Shown in pieces: positions 45,933 through 58,220 of a DNA stretch of 64,000 nt. The notes under the pieces are model-generated. The model searched no databases. It had not been told where the DNA came from and saw only the letters and a list, made by a program, of their open reading frames with translations. Source of the stretch: Diplocarpon mali. Its lineage: Eukaryota > Ascomycota > Leotiomycetes > Helotiales > Drepanopezizaceae. The position numbers were made by a program, and so were the translations under genes. Numbering within the stretch: the stretch's first letter is position 1; the number at the start of each line of letters is the position of its first letter. Where the stretch lies: the NCBI GenBank assembly GCA_024741835.1, contig JAENRP010000141.1:36090-100089 (forward strand). Direction: 5' to 3'.

Positions 45933-48900
45933 CTACTCCCCCACCGCCCTCTTACTCTTCCGCTTCTCCACCGCCGCCTTCAACACCCTCAATTTCTCCT
46001 CTGTAACGCGGATTGCAGCATCTACCTCTCTGTCCTCCATCCTCTCGTCGTAGAGTTTTTTCTGTATCGTACGGGACTCCATGGGCATCTTGGCTGCGTC
46101 ACGGATCTGATCCATCTCGACGCGTTCCTCCAGCCATTCCCAGAGCTCGCTTTCTTCTCTACGCCAGATCTCTTCGTATGCTGCTATGCGGTCAGGGGTG
46201 CCGAAGTATGCCATGCCGTGGTCTCGAATAGAATTGCTGCCTCTAGATGAAGATCCGAAACGGAACCAGCTGATAACCAGGAGGCCTACTAAGAGGCTGT
46301 AGAGAATGTTGCCGGTAAGGAGAGGCGAGAGAATGTCGAAAATTGGACCCATAATTCCATGCAGAGGCTCGAACATGCCCCAGGTTTCGGCAGAGGCTTT
46401 CGAGTCGGGGGCCCCATCGGTAGTCTTGGAAATACTTTTCGATTCTCGGCCCTTTCGTCCTTTCTTCTTGCCCTTTCCCGCTGTGGCAGGAATTGTACCA
46501 CGGCGAGTCGATACAGCAGCCTTCAAGGATGCAATAATATCCTTTGCGTACTGTACTTGACCATCATTTGCCCCTTTCTCAATAGGGCCTGCTTCAAGTT
46601 AACGAGGTCACCCTACAAATACAATCAGTACACGTACCCTTCAGCCAACTCTTGCCTGTCCACTCTATTGCACAATTCATCTGAATTCGCGTAGAATTTC
46701 CTTCTGCCCATGTAAGGCAATATTTTGTTTTTGTGCTGAAGACATTACCACTAGGAACATCTGGAGTTTGCGTCGAGATCGACACACTGACCGACTTTTC
46801 GAGGTCAAACGAGTCCAAAGTTTCCGTGCAGACGCACTTTGTTTGCTTAGGGCCGATAGAGCCATTCAAAGGCTTGATGTACGAGTAATGCCGAACCTTG
46901 TTGTCCAGAGAAAGCGGCTTCTTCGAAGAATCCTCGAACTTCAACTCCAGGCACTTTTGCTCAATTGTCAACCAATTCCGCATCCATGTGACCGAAGCTG
47001 AGCCGAACATAAGGCTATAGATCTTTCCCAAAGGCGCTTGAACTACCTCGTCTCCAATGACCTTGGCATAATGCGTCTCCTGATCCCCACACTCGGTTGG
47101 TGAATGCGCTGCTGGACCAGGAAAATCGGGCGGACTGCCTGGACCATCGTCCTTCTTCTCTGTTTGTGCCCCTGTGACCACAGCAGCGGATGGTTTCCGG
47201 CTGACTACTCTCTCGCCAGTTTCGCTCCCCACGACGCTCCCTTCTGCTTGGGTGAAGCTCAATCCGTCCACATCTTCCTCATCTTCATCGTATATATCAT
47301 CGCCATCTTCGCCTTCTACACTGTCAGATTCCGAGCCGCTTTGACTTTCAGGAGCTAGATTCCCGTCATCCTTTTCAGTCTTGTCCCCCCCACCAGTCTC
47401 CTCTATCCGCACTCCGTTTAGCGAACTCCGCAGGCTTGGGTGGCCCAATTTCCAAATCCCGACAATTAAATCATAAGTCGAGTCCCGACTGGTGAAACTG
47501 GCAAAAATATTCTTCGCATGCAAAGTAGAGATCATGAGACCATTCTTGAAAAGTAATGCTGTGCTTCGCTTCTCGACAGACACAATCTCGTCGAAACTCA
47601 TGACCAGGGTTGTCACCCAGCCAAAAATGTTGCTGCTGAAGCATAGATGACCCTCTGACACGTAAAGGCGGCCATGAGCAAGAATCTCTCGCTGTAAGGC
47701 ACAGCTGTAATCCTCAATCAAGTAGTCGTCATCCGGTACGCTCCTGAAAAGCTGATGAAAGTCGCGATTCCTCTTTTTGCTCGCAACGGCAAAGCCAGTG
47801 ATCTTGGTTGTGCCACCAGTAGGATTTCCAAGAGAGTTGTTAGCAGCGGCGATAGCAGCTCCGATTGTCGTTCCAGTAGCTGCAGAGCTTCCTCTTTTGC
47901 GGTGATTGCCGATCGCACTGCGCATGCTGCCACTACGCTGAAGACCGGCCCTTCCTTCAAAGACGCTTCCATTCGGCGGCGTTAGATCTCCTCCTCCGGT
48001 GCCAGGCTCATACATCGACCGAGGACGAAACAGCGGCTGGATGTCGTCAACGGCGGTCGTTGATACATTGTCCGCATACTCCGAACGGCAATCACCGTTT
48101 GTCGAATCGGTCCTGCCTCGTGTATCTTCGGAAAATCTAAGTCCGACAGGTGTATTGATGCCGCTGCTGTTCTCTGAGATGCCAAGGGCACTCAAGCTGA
48201 GGTCTCCCATCCCCAAAGTCTTCACTGCAAGTTCTTTCTCCTCCGCGGGAGCCTCCGAGTCCGTCTTGTCGGCAAATGTCTCGACGGTTGGACTTTCAAT
48301 TTCTGTCGTATCCTGTGTGCCACTCTTGTTCCTATTTCCTGCCGCGGCAGATGGGTTTCCTATGCTGTTACTCAACGTATTCGCAGCGTTCTGTGCAGCA
48401 GAAAACACCGATGAGAAGAATCCACCACCTGCAGGAGTTGTAGCACCGTTCTCGGGGGTCGGAGTCAAGGGGGCTGCGGTTATGTTCGACAACTTGCTGG
48501 GTACTAATGTGGCTGAACCAGATCGTATCCGACGATGTGAAATCATGTTACCTGTTGGGGAAACCACAATGTTGGCATTCGACGTGATAGGCTCCAGTCC
48601 TCGAGAAGGGCCAAGCCGGGGCGAGTCTGAATCTGTGGGTGTAGGAGGAGTATTGACAATTCTGGGAGCTGTATCTTCTCCTTGCGGAGGTGTGCGTGGT
48701 GCCTCAGTCGTTTCGATGGCCTGGATATTGGCAGTTCGAGGTTGTTCGTGGGAGCTGTACTCCTGCGCCGGCTGTTTGTCAGGGAATATCGCGCCAATCC
48801 TCGACGCAACATTCCCACGCCTAGTTCCCGTAGTCTTCTCTTTGGATATCCCCAGCCCCCCTCCCGGCTTTCTCTCTGGACTTGAATTCGGGCTCGAGCC

Positions 48901-50000
48901 CCGCCTGGGCGTTAGGGCTTGCTTTAACCTGCCAACCGGTGATGGTGAGCGCTGCTCAGATCCGTTGGCAGAAGCCTGAAGAGTGCTTTCGAGGCCAGGC
49001 GTGATGACCGAGGTAGCCAGGGCGTCGGTAGGGAAAGTCAAGGCTCGAGGTGTCAGGCCGTCCAACTGAGCACCCGACAACGCTGAATCGGGCAGCGTGG
49101 TAGATTGAACGAGCGGCGAGGACGTCGTCAGATATCCTATGTGCGAAGGATGTGAGATGAGCGGAGGAGGCCCGTCGAGAGGCGGACTATTGGCTCAGTT
49201 AGAAAGCTAGATACTGTACACGTAATCGGGTCTGGAATAGGATCCCCGCAATTCATGCAAACGAAACCTCCAGAGTCTGAATCGTGAAGTATGCCCAAGA
49301 TGATGAAGTGCAGCAAGCATGAACCTGGATAACAATGTGTGGGAAGTGTATATGCAGATATGCTCGGCGCGTCGTGGTTGGAGAGGGAGGGCGAAGCTTG
49401 TACAGGGCAGATCCGCGTTTATCGCTTGCCGTCGTCTGTTTCAATGCTGAGGCCGGACAAGATTGATTCATGTCGCAGCTGCACCCGCGTTTGCGCAGGT
49501 CATCAACCCGCCGGATATAGCAAGGAAATGGAAGAAGCGGCGGCAACTTACGATTCGGTCTCGGAAGATTCATATGTGATCAAGCTGCTTGTACTCGCAA
49601 GCCCGCCAGCATCAGCATCAGCATCAGCATCTGCGTCTGCATTTCCATATGGTCTTGTATCCGCATAGTCCTCCAGCGTCCCTCGATCTGCGACGGTTCT
49701 ACCTCGGGCTACCCGTTCCTCTTCTTCCTTCTCGAGTTTCTTCTTGCGCCGCTTGGATCCGAGAGCCTTGGGGACCAGTTTCTTGATTCCAGACGGGTCT
49801 GCGTCCTCCTCGGTCACTTCATGGCCCTTCAGCCTGTCAACGGCACTCTCTACCGAAGCCCGAACTCCCCGAGCATCGCTGTTGCTCTTGAGCGAGTTTC
49901 CGGCCGAATCTCTACTCTTCCTGTCCCGTCGAGTCTTGGAGAAGAGCTGCGTCAATCCGTTCTTGGGCGGCGATTCTGGTCGCTCTATCGAGAAAGACAT
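45933..50000 (-). CDS. GRAM-VASt domain protein, Lam/Ysp2/Aster-type sterol-transfer protein
   Basis: Three exons on the minus strand: 50,000-49,552, 49,186-46,638 and 46,588-45,933. The introns are 365 nt (GTAAGT..TAG) and 49 nt (GTACGT..CAG), phases agree and the product is 1,217 aa. The second join gives SWLKGPIEKGANDGQVQYAK, continuous with the family. A basic, Ser/Pro-rich disordered N-terminus includes a DADADADADADA tract. The GRAM domain is at about 625-732 (FHQLFRSVPDDDYLIEDYSC to IVGIWKLGHPSL). The VASt sterol-binding domain is at about 850-1,030 (HYAKVIGDEVVQAPLGKIYS). One membrane helix lies at about 1,092-1,109 (ILYSLLVGLLVISWF) and a coiled coil at the end. Family members anchor in the ER and move sterol to the plasma membrane or other organelles at contact sites. 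It is divergent from the Atg38-like gene. Confidence 0.9.
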
Positions 50001-50525
50001 CGCAGACTAACGGTGCGGGAAATTCGAGAAGGTCATGAAGTATCGTAGAATTCGAGCGAGGAGAATTTTAGCTGTCAATCGTGTGCTGCTGCTGCTGTTA
50101 GAATCAGCTCTCTGGCTACGAACCTCGAGCTCGACTTGTCAGCTGTGTGCGTAGTCGCTGCGCAGTCAAACGGAGCTGCGACGGATAGCAACAAGAATCA
50201 GCCGCGAACGTGACGCTGGTGATGCTGCATTTTTCTGAGGAGGAGAAGCAACACAGCATGGCACTCCAGATTATTGTGCTTCCCTCCTGCCATCCACTGC
50301 CTTGTCTTGCTGACACAAACCTCTGCACGTCATTCTCTCCTGACTGGCGCTAGGCCCCAGACGGCCCGCTTGGTCCTCCAGTAGAACCTCCAGCCTTGTG
50401 GTGGATTCCTATTCAAATTATCCATTTCCTCATCTACATTCACAGCTTCACTTGTACCCGAACAGGGATAAACAGGATTGCAAGTATTCGCTCGGCAGTC
50501 TTTACATATACTGCCTCCTTGTCAA
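50001..50525. promoter_or_regulatory. Shared divergent promoter, GRAM-VASt / Atg38-like genes
   Basis: 525 bp lie between oppositely oriented start codons. It contains a short CTG triplet run at about 50,083-50,097 and pyrimidine-rich stretches, but no motif that I would assign to a factor. Confidence 0.45.
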
Positions 50526-52093
50526 ATGGAGTCCTCACCCCTGATTCTAGTACGCCAGCCACCCCCTGATATCCTCCCCTACTGACAGCGGTGAAGGCCC
50601 ATGACCATGCCCGGGCAGCCTCTGTGGCAACTCAGAGCTCCGATACGACTGTGGCCATCAACGAGCATGCGCTGGCAGCAGGAGAATTTGCCAAAGCAGC
50701 CTCTGGGACAGGAAGCGCGGAAGCTTTGAGGACACTTAGACTCTTGGAGCAGCATCATCAGAGACTCTCCGAGCTCCTTCGCTACCCTTCCGAAAATCCG
50801 CCAGCGACAGCTACCCCCGAGACAGAAGTACCTGTTTCAGAGAAGCCTCTGTCGACTTCTGCCACCGTTGCAGAGCTGCGTGCTTCCAGATCGGACCTGG
50901 GTACGAGATCATCTTCCCCTCTGCGAAACCCTCCGAGTCTACAACATCCCCGTCGCCTCCCCCCTCGGGATTTAAGCTCTTCGATTGCGAGCAATCTTGC
51001 GTCGGCGAGAGGAATTCGGGCGAATTATACGAGGCAGCCATTATCTCCAAGCGTCTCAACACAACAAGCTACAGGTGGATTGGAAGCTCTTCCTCGCAAA
51101 GATAGCAACCGCTCCAAGCCGGCCAGCATCCCAGAACACTCACAGCCAGGTTGGGTTCCGCCGGTAGCAGGTCCGAAGAACACAGAGGCTCCTGTGGTCG
51201 AAGCGTCATGTGCGAGTGACGAAGGGTTCTCTCGATTCTACAATACATTTGAGAACATCCTCTCCAAGCTTTCTGCTCCCCTCGCATTTGCCGGTCTCCC
51301 CCTGATATCCGAAGAAGGTCAAACCCCCGAACCTAAAAACAAACAGCGTGCCAAGAGTAAGGAGAGATTCGGCCCAGAACCAGATCTCACAAAGCACATC
51401 TCCCGCGCTGCTCTCCGCGCCTCAGCTCGAGATGGCCAATCGGGAAATGACTCTTTCTACGTGGTTCCCACAGCAGGTCACACAATTCCCTACGCGGCCA
51501 TTGTATCTTACGATTCAAAAGAAAAGAGAAGAATTGCCGCATCTTTGCACAGCGAAAGTGCCGAGCTCTTCGCTGATCCAAACGAAGATGATGATTTCGT
51601 GGACGCCAGGGAAACGCCGATGCCCGTCTCGCCAACCGCGTCCAAGAAGACTTTCGGGCGGAAGCTGAGTGGCAGGGAAGTCGAGCACAAAGTTGAAGAA
51701 CTGGACTTGGAAAACAAGAGCCTAAAAGACTGCATAGACAGACTCAGCAAACGGCTGCACGCATTCGAAATGTCGGCTCAGCAGAATAGTATGGCGCTGC
51801 AAGAAAGTATCCGCTTGACTCGTAACATGAGTCCAGCCCGAGACTTTAGTCGAGACGATGGGCTGAAGCGGAGGGTTTCGGAGCTAGAGGATCACGTCTC
51901 GCTGAGTGGTAAAGAGATTGAGAGGTTGGGTAAAGAAAACGATAAGCTGAAGAGCGTGGTTGCAAGGTATCGTGAACGCTGGGAGAAGTTGAAAGAGGGT
52001 GCGAAGACAAGGCGAGATGGTGCGGGGAAAGACGGTCCCAAGGAGGCGAAGAAGGAGAGCGATCCGGAAGTCGGTCGGTTCATGGCTGGCTAA
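50526..52093 (+). CDS. MIT-like and coiled-coil protein, Atg38-like
   Basis: Exons 50,526-50,549 and 50,597-52,093 with a 47-nt intron (GTACGC..CTGAC..AAG). The join gives MESSPLILAHDHARAASVAT and a 506-aa product. This start was chosen because it makes the N-terminal helix continuous and removes a non-ATG start. Residues 3-62 form helices of MIT type (AHDHARAAS, then NEHALAAGEFAKAA and ALRTLRLLEQHHQRLSELL). A long disordered Ser/Pro-rich middle follows. Coiled coils occupy about 370-404 and 430-475 (LKRRVSELEDHV and ERLGKENDKLKSVV). Atg38 (NRBF2 in animals) has this plan, MIT then coiled coil, and stabilises the autophagy PI3-kinase complex I. The function is inferred from architecture; another MIT-type trafficking protein is possible. 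Confidence 0.78.
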
Positions 52094-53654
52094 TTTCCTG
52101 CAAGTCAATCTCATTGCGATCTTGGTTCTTGGTCTTGCTGCATTTTCAGTACCTCAAATCACTTACATTTACGAACCATCAGCAGTTCGTACATTGTAAC
52201 ATGGATGGTGAACTGTAGAGCATGCAGATAATTCTAGTGCGGGCCCCCCTGTTGAGAATCTTTGAAACTTATCCTCGGAAGCACCGTGTCACGTTCCCTG
52301 ATATCATATTGTCCTACATACCTAGGTAGTCCCTATAGCGACTCTACCCTCGCACGAATAGCGATGAGGTGAGCTAGAGCACAACTCTATCAACACTATC
52401 AGTCATGTGTCTATTGAAGCCAAACCAGTAGAGTGGCTATACAGACATGCTTCCCGCGTCTGGGCTTTCACAAGAAAGCCTGTCACTTTATCTTCGCTGC
52501 ATCCCCCCTCGCTACTATTTTCCGCTTCGGGAAGCAGTAGACTTCTGGGTACAGCCCTGATCATCTGATACCAGGCTATGATTTTTTCGCTCTTGAATAC
52601 GTTTCCGCGGTTTCTTGTTTTTAAAGGTCTGGCGGTATAGCGGTGGTAAGGAACACCCGTGGGGGGCTTCTCGGCTAATGGCTATTGACATTGTCTCTGG
52701 GTTAGATTACGACCGCCCTCGCATACCAAGTCACCAAAAACACGTTTACTCACACACAGCGGTGAGGCGTCTCCGGGCTCTGGAGATGAAGAGAAGTTCG
52801 ATTTGGAAGTGAAACGCTGGGATCGTGCCGGAGACATCCACGTCTATATCTGGTCGTTTGTCTGGCGCGGTGATGATAGCGGAGGAGACAGGTAGGTACA
52901 ATCTAGCCTCCCTCGTGCCGAGTCGAATCGAATCTCAGGAAGTACTGACAAGCTACTGATCTCCAGTCCTCTGACGAGACTCCTATCCGAGCCTCGCGGC
53001 AGTGTGAAGCTGTCGCGTCGGGACTGCGCGGGGTGCGGGAATGCCGATACACCCACGCTCCCAAGGGCAGCGATGCGCTTGAATTCCGCACTGGTTGTCA
53101 CAGAGACCTTGCGGCTGAGAGGCCTACTGATTTCTAGCTCAGTGAGCGGAGTATAGGCTTATGGTCACGGCCATGGTCATCGCCGACATTCTCTAGACTG
53201 CAGAGCCGGCGAATGACTCCCACGAGCGAGAGGAATGAGATGGGGTGTCAATCTGCTTGAGTAGCTACTTTTTAAACTAGCGGTTGGCTACAATGATGGG
53301 TTGCGGAGCGAAAGAAAGCACTGTAGCTTACTGTCTTGATTTGCAACGAGATTATTAATAACGAAGTGAACAGTAGCGAAGTTAGTGATCATGCTTTACC
53401 ACTCCCAGCTTATGAATAGCAAGCAACTAACGACAAAGCATTAATGATATTCTCCTTCTCAGAGTAGAAACATTTTTTTTTTATAAAAAAATACATTCCA
53501 TCTTTTGAACATACACCAACCACGATCTGCTATATCTCCAATCACGACGTGATTTCACTCCCAGAACAAGAAAATCACATCCTTTCGTCGAAAAAAGAGC
53601 CATGTTACAGTCATTTCTCACTCACTTTCAGACATCTCTCTTCCAATGCAGGAT
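52094..53654. other. Gene-free region of 1.56 kb
   Basis: No frame here has coding character beyond about 85 codons and none shows a conserved motif. Moderately AT-rich patches occur at 53,280-53,520, including a T/A run around 53,471-53,490. No transposon or RNA gene was recognised. Confidence 0.5.
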
Positions 53655-54652
53655 CTACCCTTCGGACCAGTTGACCGTGTGTAGGTCGCTGACTGCGTTG
53701 AGATGGCTCAGCATCACACCTTTCGGGAGCCCGGTGGTGCCACTGCTGTATAGCAGGAATGCGAGATCTTTCTCAAGGTCAACTGCTGCTCACGGGCAGA
53801 CACCATTCTTGCTCTCGATCTGCTCGCCGAGCAACAGCAGGTCTTGGAACCAGCCTACGCAGTCGCTTGGGGAGGGCTCGTCCAGCGATTCGCCTATACA
53901 CCCGATCCTCTCTCCAGGGATCCCGACTTTTCGGGATGCTTCCAAGGCGACTTTCAAAAGGTTTCTCTGCGTGAACAGCGGCAGAGTCTCTCAGATGATG
54001 TGCTAGTTCTCGGACGGTGTCGGCGGGGTTGGCAGGACTGATAATACCGCCTGCGTAGTGAGTTCCCTAGGTAATTGAAGGTTTATTGATACAGTTGCCC
54101 GTAGAAAGAGCCAGCACGTCTCCCTTCTGCCACATCCAATGCTTCAGGAGAAGAGTACCGAAGAGTTACGTGGAGCGTCGGACTTGCGAATATGTGTAGG
54201 AGCGGGATATGAGCGGGTTGAGGTAGATTACTATTTTGCGAGAATTAGCCTTATTCATCACGAATGGGAGAGTTTAAGACGAGAGGTGGGATGGAGATCA
54301 GGTAGGATTCGCCCGGTAGAACGGGGGGGGCTGGGGGGGCTGGAATTTGGAACACTGATGCCAATATCTATAATCATGTCCAGAAACCCAATCATAGGAT
54401 TCAGATTTCAGAGCATGATCTCCGCATCAGAGATCCAGATATTCCACATCAAAGCCCAGCAGGATCTCCTTTCTAGAATCAAATAAACACACAATACTCC
54501 CAAACCTCGCCTCCCAGATTCACTCCTCACAACCTTCCGCATCGCTGCTCGCACTCACCTTGATCATCAGGAAAGGCACGATCCCCCCTCTCAAACAAAG
54601 CACTCCAAACGCCCTTCTTCGGAATCTGAATTCGAGGAATCGTATAGCCCAT
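53655..54652 (-). pseudogene. Truncated 4-coumarate:CoA-ligase-like (AMP-binding) gene relic
   Basis: Minus strand. Exon 1, 54,652-54,559, is intact (MGYTIPRIQIPKKGVWSALF, then ERGDRAFPDDQ) and ends at a good GTGAGT donor. An acceptor at 54,231 restores phase and gives SRSYTYSQVRRST, then LLLKHWMWQKGDVLAL, then THYAGGIISPANPADTVREL. Damage: TAA at 54,168-54,166; TGG to TAG at 54,069-54,067; a one-base frameshift near 53,980; TGA at 53,792-53,790. The AMP-binding signature survives as [20 protein letters not shown] near 53,740-53,680, then the frame stops at 53,655 and the C-terminal two thirds are absent. Normal enzymes have about 550 aa. The putative 328-nt first intron is long for this genome. 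Relatives activate aromatic or fatty acids as CoA thioesters. Confidence 0.85.
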
Positions 54653-56140
54653 CTTGCTCTCTCTACACCCCTCCTCTGCACTTCCCTCTCAAGCTCTGCT
54701 CTTGGTCCCGGCCTCCTGGCCTCATTCACTTCGTGCGCGACCTCCTATATGATTCGAAAATCCGTCTGCTCAGAATACCGTGGTCAGTGGCAGTTTGGAG
54801 ATGTGTGCCTCGTGTGGCGCTCCAGATTAGATTTAATCGGAAGATACCCCGCATCGACTTTGGCGTGTCCTTCACTCAAGAAATCCCAAGAAATCCGCAA
54901 GCAATCGAGTGTAGAGCTCCCCTGGAGAAAATAGCAGCCAGGATGTCTCGAATTGTAGCAGCTCAACCTGGGCAGAAGTGAAATTGAAGTCCACAGGACG
55001 CGACGACGGGGAAAGCTCAGCAGTGACGTCAACCCCAGATCCACTTTCTTCCTCGCCTGACAAGCGCGGGCGGGAAGATCTCCATCCTCACCTGCACTCC
55101 GAGGTTTTGCCGCAACACGTGACCAGGCCCCCCTCTTCCTCTCTCAATCCACACCCCACAAGTCAAGATTCAAGACCCCAATGTGTTGCCCAAAAAAGGA
55201 TGGAAAAGCCCGACCTGACTGCATCCCCCGTTGTAATTCTTCCTTCCTGCCATATCAGGGCTCTTATACCAGAATGTGAAGACCATAACACCCAAAGCCA
55301 TCCCGATCCCAAACGCCTATTCTTGTTTCAGGTTTCTCTTCGTTCTTCTCCCAACTGTGAGAGATAGATATACTTATCCGAGATGGCGAGGAGAGGTAAC
55401 CGTGCCGCGGAGAACGGCCAGAGTGGGGGAGAAGGGGCTGTATGTAATGATATAAGATGCTGTGCTGTAATGGACTGTGACGTGACGTGTCCGATTGGAG
55501 CTTCTATAGAGGCATGGAGGGAAAGGCAAGCCAAGAGAGGAAACCCAGGAGCGAGAATAAAGTAAGAAGCGTTTATCTGTAATTACAAGGTAAGAATAAA
55601 TTTCGGCATCAGCATCAACATCAGCACCAAAACCAGGGTATATAAATCAGATCAGACAAAATCAATCCTTGCACCTGCCAACCCTTCCCATGCACGGATC
55701 AGTCCCGAGATGCCCAAATCCGCGACTGCGACATCCTGAGCCACCACCACCATTGCCGCTGCCGCTGCCGCTGCTATCAATACCTATCCCGAGGAGATGA
55801 CGTCCAGCAACCATAAGCCTGGAAGCCAGTCTCAGGCCCGGATCCAGCAAGCCCATGCTGGAATTCCTGAGACCATGCGCTGAGAGGTTCCGGTGTATCT
55901 AATGCCTGAAGCGCCGAATTACGCCGTGCTTACCCAAGTTGATGTAAAAACTAAACGGACAGCGTTGAGGAGAAGAAAAGAAAAGAAGGATTGCGTCACA
56001 TCCCAATTCGAAATGCCGAAACTGTCCGGAGGTGCGTCGTGTTCATGTCCATATGATCGTGTATGTCTCGAGCCGCATTCCCAAAAAGCTGTCGAAAAGT
56101 CCTTCTGCGTAGATGTCCTGCTGAAAATGCGCGCGCGCCT
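54653..56140. other. Intergenic region with weak minus-strand coding traces
   Basis: Between the ligase relic and the RBR gene. At 55,063-54,872 a minus-strand frame (FNFTSAQVELLQFETSWLLF) and at about 55,320-55,195 another (AFGIGMALGVMVFTFWYKSP) look protein-like but are short, lack a confirmed start and are not joined by clear splice sites. Short GCATCA-type and GCC/GCT-type repeats occur at about 55,604-55,630 and 55,750-55,775. No supported gene. Confidence 0.45.
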
Positions 56141-58220
56141 TCACTCGCTCACAGCTTCCAATCCATCGTCATGCTTCGGCTCGAGCGAGGGCCACTCGAC
56201 AGGCTGCAGAGGCGCAAACGCGACGCCCTTGCTCATCTCTAATTTCTTGCGCTCGACTTCCTCGGCTAGCACCCATCTCCGTCTCAGCCTGCGTCTCCTG
56301 TCATCGAAAACCTCGACGAATGCTTCTTCCTGTGCTACGAACCTTTCGTCCGAGATATCGAGCTCTTCTTCCTGTTTCAGGGCTAGCTTTTCCAACTCTC
56401 CGTGCTGCCGGGAAAGAAGTTGTTCCATTTGCTTGGCCTGTTTGTCGCGCATGACATTGATCTTGCTCTGATGTAGCCGGTCCATGTCATCGCGGATATT
56501 GTACTGCTGACCCAATTCCCTCAGATCGCGTTCGGTGACAACCCGCGCTGGATTTAGGCAAGAAGCGGTGCGACCAAACCCGTCGCAGTACGCTTCCATG
56601 TGTCTCAGGCGGATCTGCACACTTTTCTCCTGCTGCTTCAGACTGGCGCGAAGTTCCATCTCGGCTGCGACCTGACGGTCTTCGAGGTGCGCAGTGGTTC
56701 GGGCATGGCGTTCTTGCATCTTCTTCGTGAGATCGTCGTACCGCGCCAAAATGTCGACTTTGTCTTGTCCATGCCGCGTCCACATGATCCACTTCATCTT
56801 GCGCTCGAAGGCTGAGAAGCGGTCTCGTTCGTTGATCTGTCGAGCTCGGAGAGCATTCAGTTCTCTGCTTTCCGATGTCCGTTTCTCGGCTTCGATTCGC
56901 TCGACAGCCTCCATTTTCTCGGCTTCCTCCCTTGCGGCCTTTTCGGCTTCTTCATCGGCGATCCGAGCCTCTTCCTCAAGCCGCCTCCTCTCCAACTCCT
57001 CCTCGCCGCTGCAGTAATTCGGGCATCCCACGGTTGGGTCCCACACGGCCCCACAGATATAGCAAAATTGCGCTTTGCAACGACACGTGATGTGGCTGCA
57101 TCCCTGGGTAAGTTCGACCAGGTTTCTGCACTTGTAGCATCGCCTCCACCCAGACTTCTCTCCCATCTGTAGCACCGCATCCGATTCCCAATCTGCAGGA
57201 CAGTCTTGACCAAAGGCGTGGGCGGCCCTCTTGCAAATGGAGCAAGCCTTTGCCCTGCATTTCCTGCAGACAACCTGGAATGGGTGTTTTGGATCGATCC
57301 TGCGTCGCTTCGGGATAAATTCACCACATGTCGGCACTGGACAGAAGATTCGGGATTCCCAGGGTGTGCTGAATTGTTGGACACTCTTCTTGAACAGTTG
57401 CTGCTCCTCCTTCGTGAGGACATTCTTGATCACCGTGCTCGGGATAGCTTGGGAGCAACATTTCGGCGGCATCTTGGCTTCATCGTTTGCTGCTTGAGTG
57501 ATGAGAATATGCAGACAGGTAGCGCAGTAACTGTGGTCACATGGAAGAGTTTGCAATGATTTGCTCTTCTTGAAATCTTCTCGGCAACATATGCAGGAGC
57601 TAGAAAGTCAGTATTTACCATGTAGAGACCGGCAGCACTCACTTCAAAGTGAACTGTGAAGACTTCGCCCGTCGCAGCTTGAAACTGCTCCTTAAGCCAT
57701 TCCTAATACTAATGTATGATTTGCATGTCGAGACCGAAAACAGAGACGGGGCAGGCTTGCAGGGCAAAGGCGGAGGCATGATTGTCTTTGTGTTCTGTTG
57801 CGCTACATACTGTGCGACGTACTTCTCGTACTCCAAGAACGATAGGCATCTTCTCGTCGACATGCGCTTCCTCGCCAGCTGCGGGGCCACGTTCAACTCG
57901 ACATTCGACGATCTCGAAGTCATGCCCGTCGACACGCTGCGACGCGACCCCGACGACGCACTCCTATGATGCGATAGCACGGTGTCTGCAGACTCGCACA
58001 GGGAATCGTGGGTAGCATGCTGCCAGTCAGTCGGCGTCACGGGTCTTGGAATCGTGATGCCCAGTCGCTCTGCCTCTGCTGCAAGCTGCTCGTCGAACCA
58101 GGCTTCCGTTTGCCCTTCCAGCTGCAGCACCTCGACGATGTAGTCCTGGTCGTTCCACTCGAGCTGCGCGCCCTCCGCCGACATATCAGCGAGGGATCGC
58201 CTTCGCAGCACGGGGGTCAT
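56141..58220 (-). CDS. RBR-type (RING-IBR-RING2) E3 ubiquitin ligase
   Basis: Two exons on the minus strand, 58,220-57,643 and 57,599-56,141, joined over a 43-nt intron (GTGAGT..TAG); 678 aa. The join creates NSCICCREDF, restoring the first zinc ligands. RING1 is at about 194-241 (C-x2-C, then CDHSYCATC and CC). IBR is at about 279-326 (CPVPTC, then CRKCRAKACSIC). RING2 is at about 347-389 (CYKC, then GCSHITCRCKAQFCYICGA). By analogy with parkin and HHARI the thioester Cys is the first Cys of GCSHITC (about 360). A long charged coiled coil fills 390-650. Such enzymes take ubiquitin from an E2 onto their own Cys before passing it to a substrate; the substrate is unknown. An alternative start is Met13. 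The short N-terminal extension contains no other domain that I recognise. Confidence 0.92.

Noticed and set aside
52620..52720. tRNA-like stretch (GCGGTATAGCGGTGGTAAGG, later GGGTTAGATTAC)
   Set aside because: Box A and box B resemblance is weak and I could not form an acceptor stem.
55195..55320. Minus-strand peptide resembling a small mitochondrial inner-membrane subunit (Cox9/VIIa-like)
   Set aside because: Only a short hydrophobic stretch matches in spirit; no N-terminal exon with the expected sequence was found.
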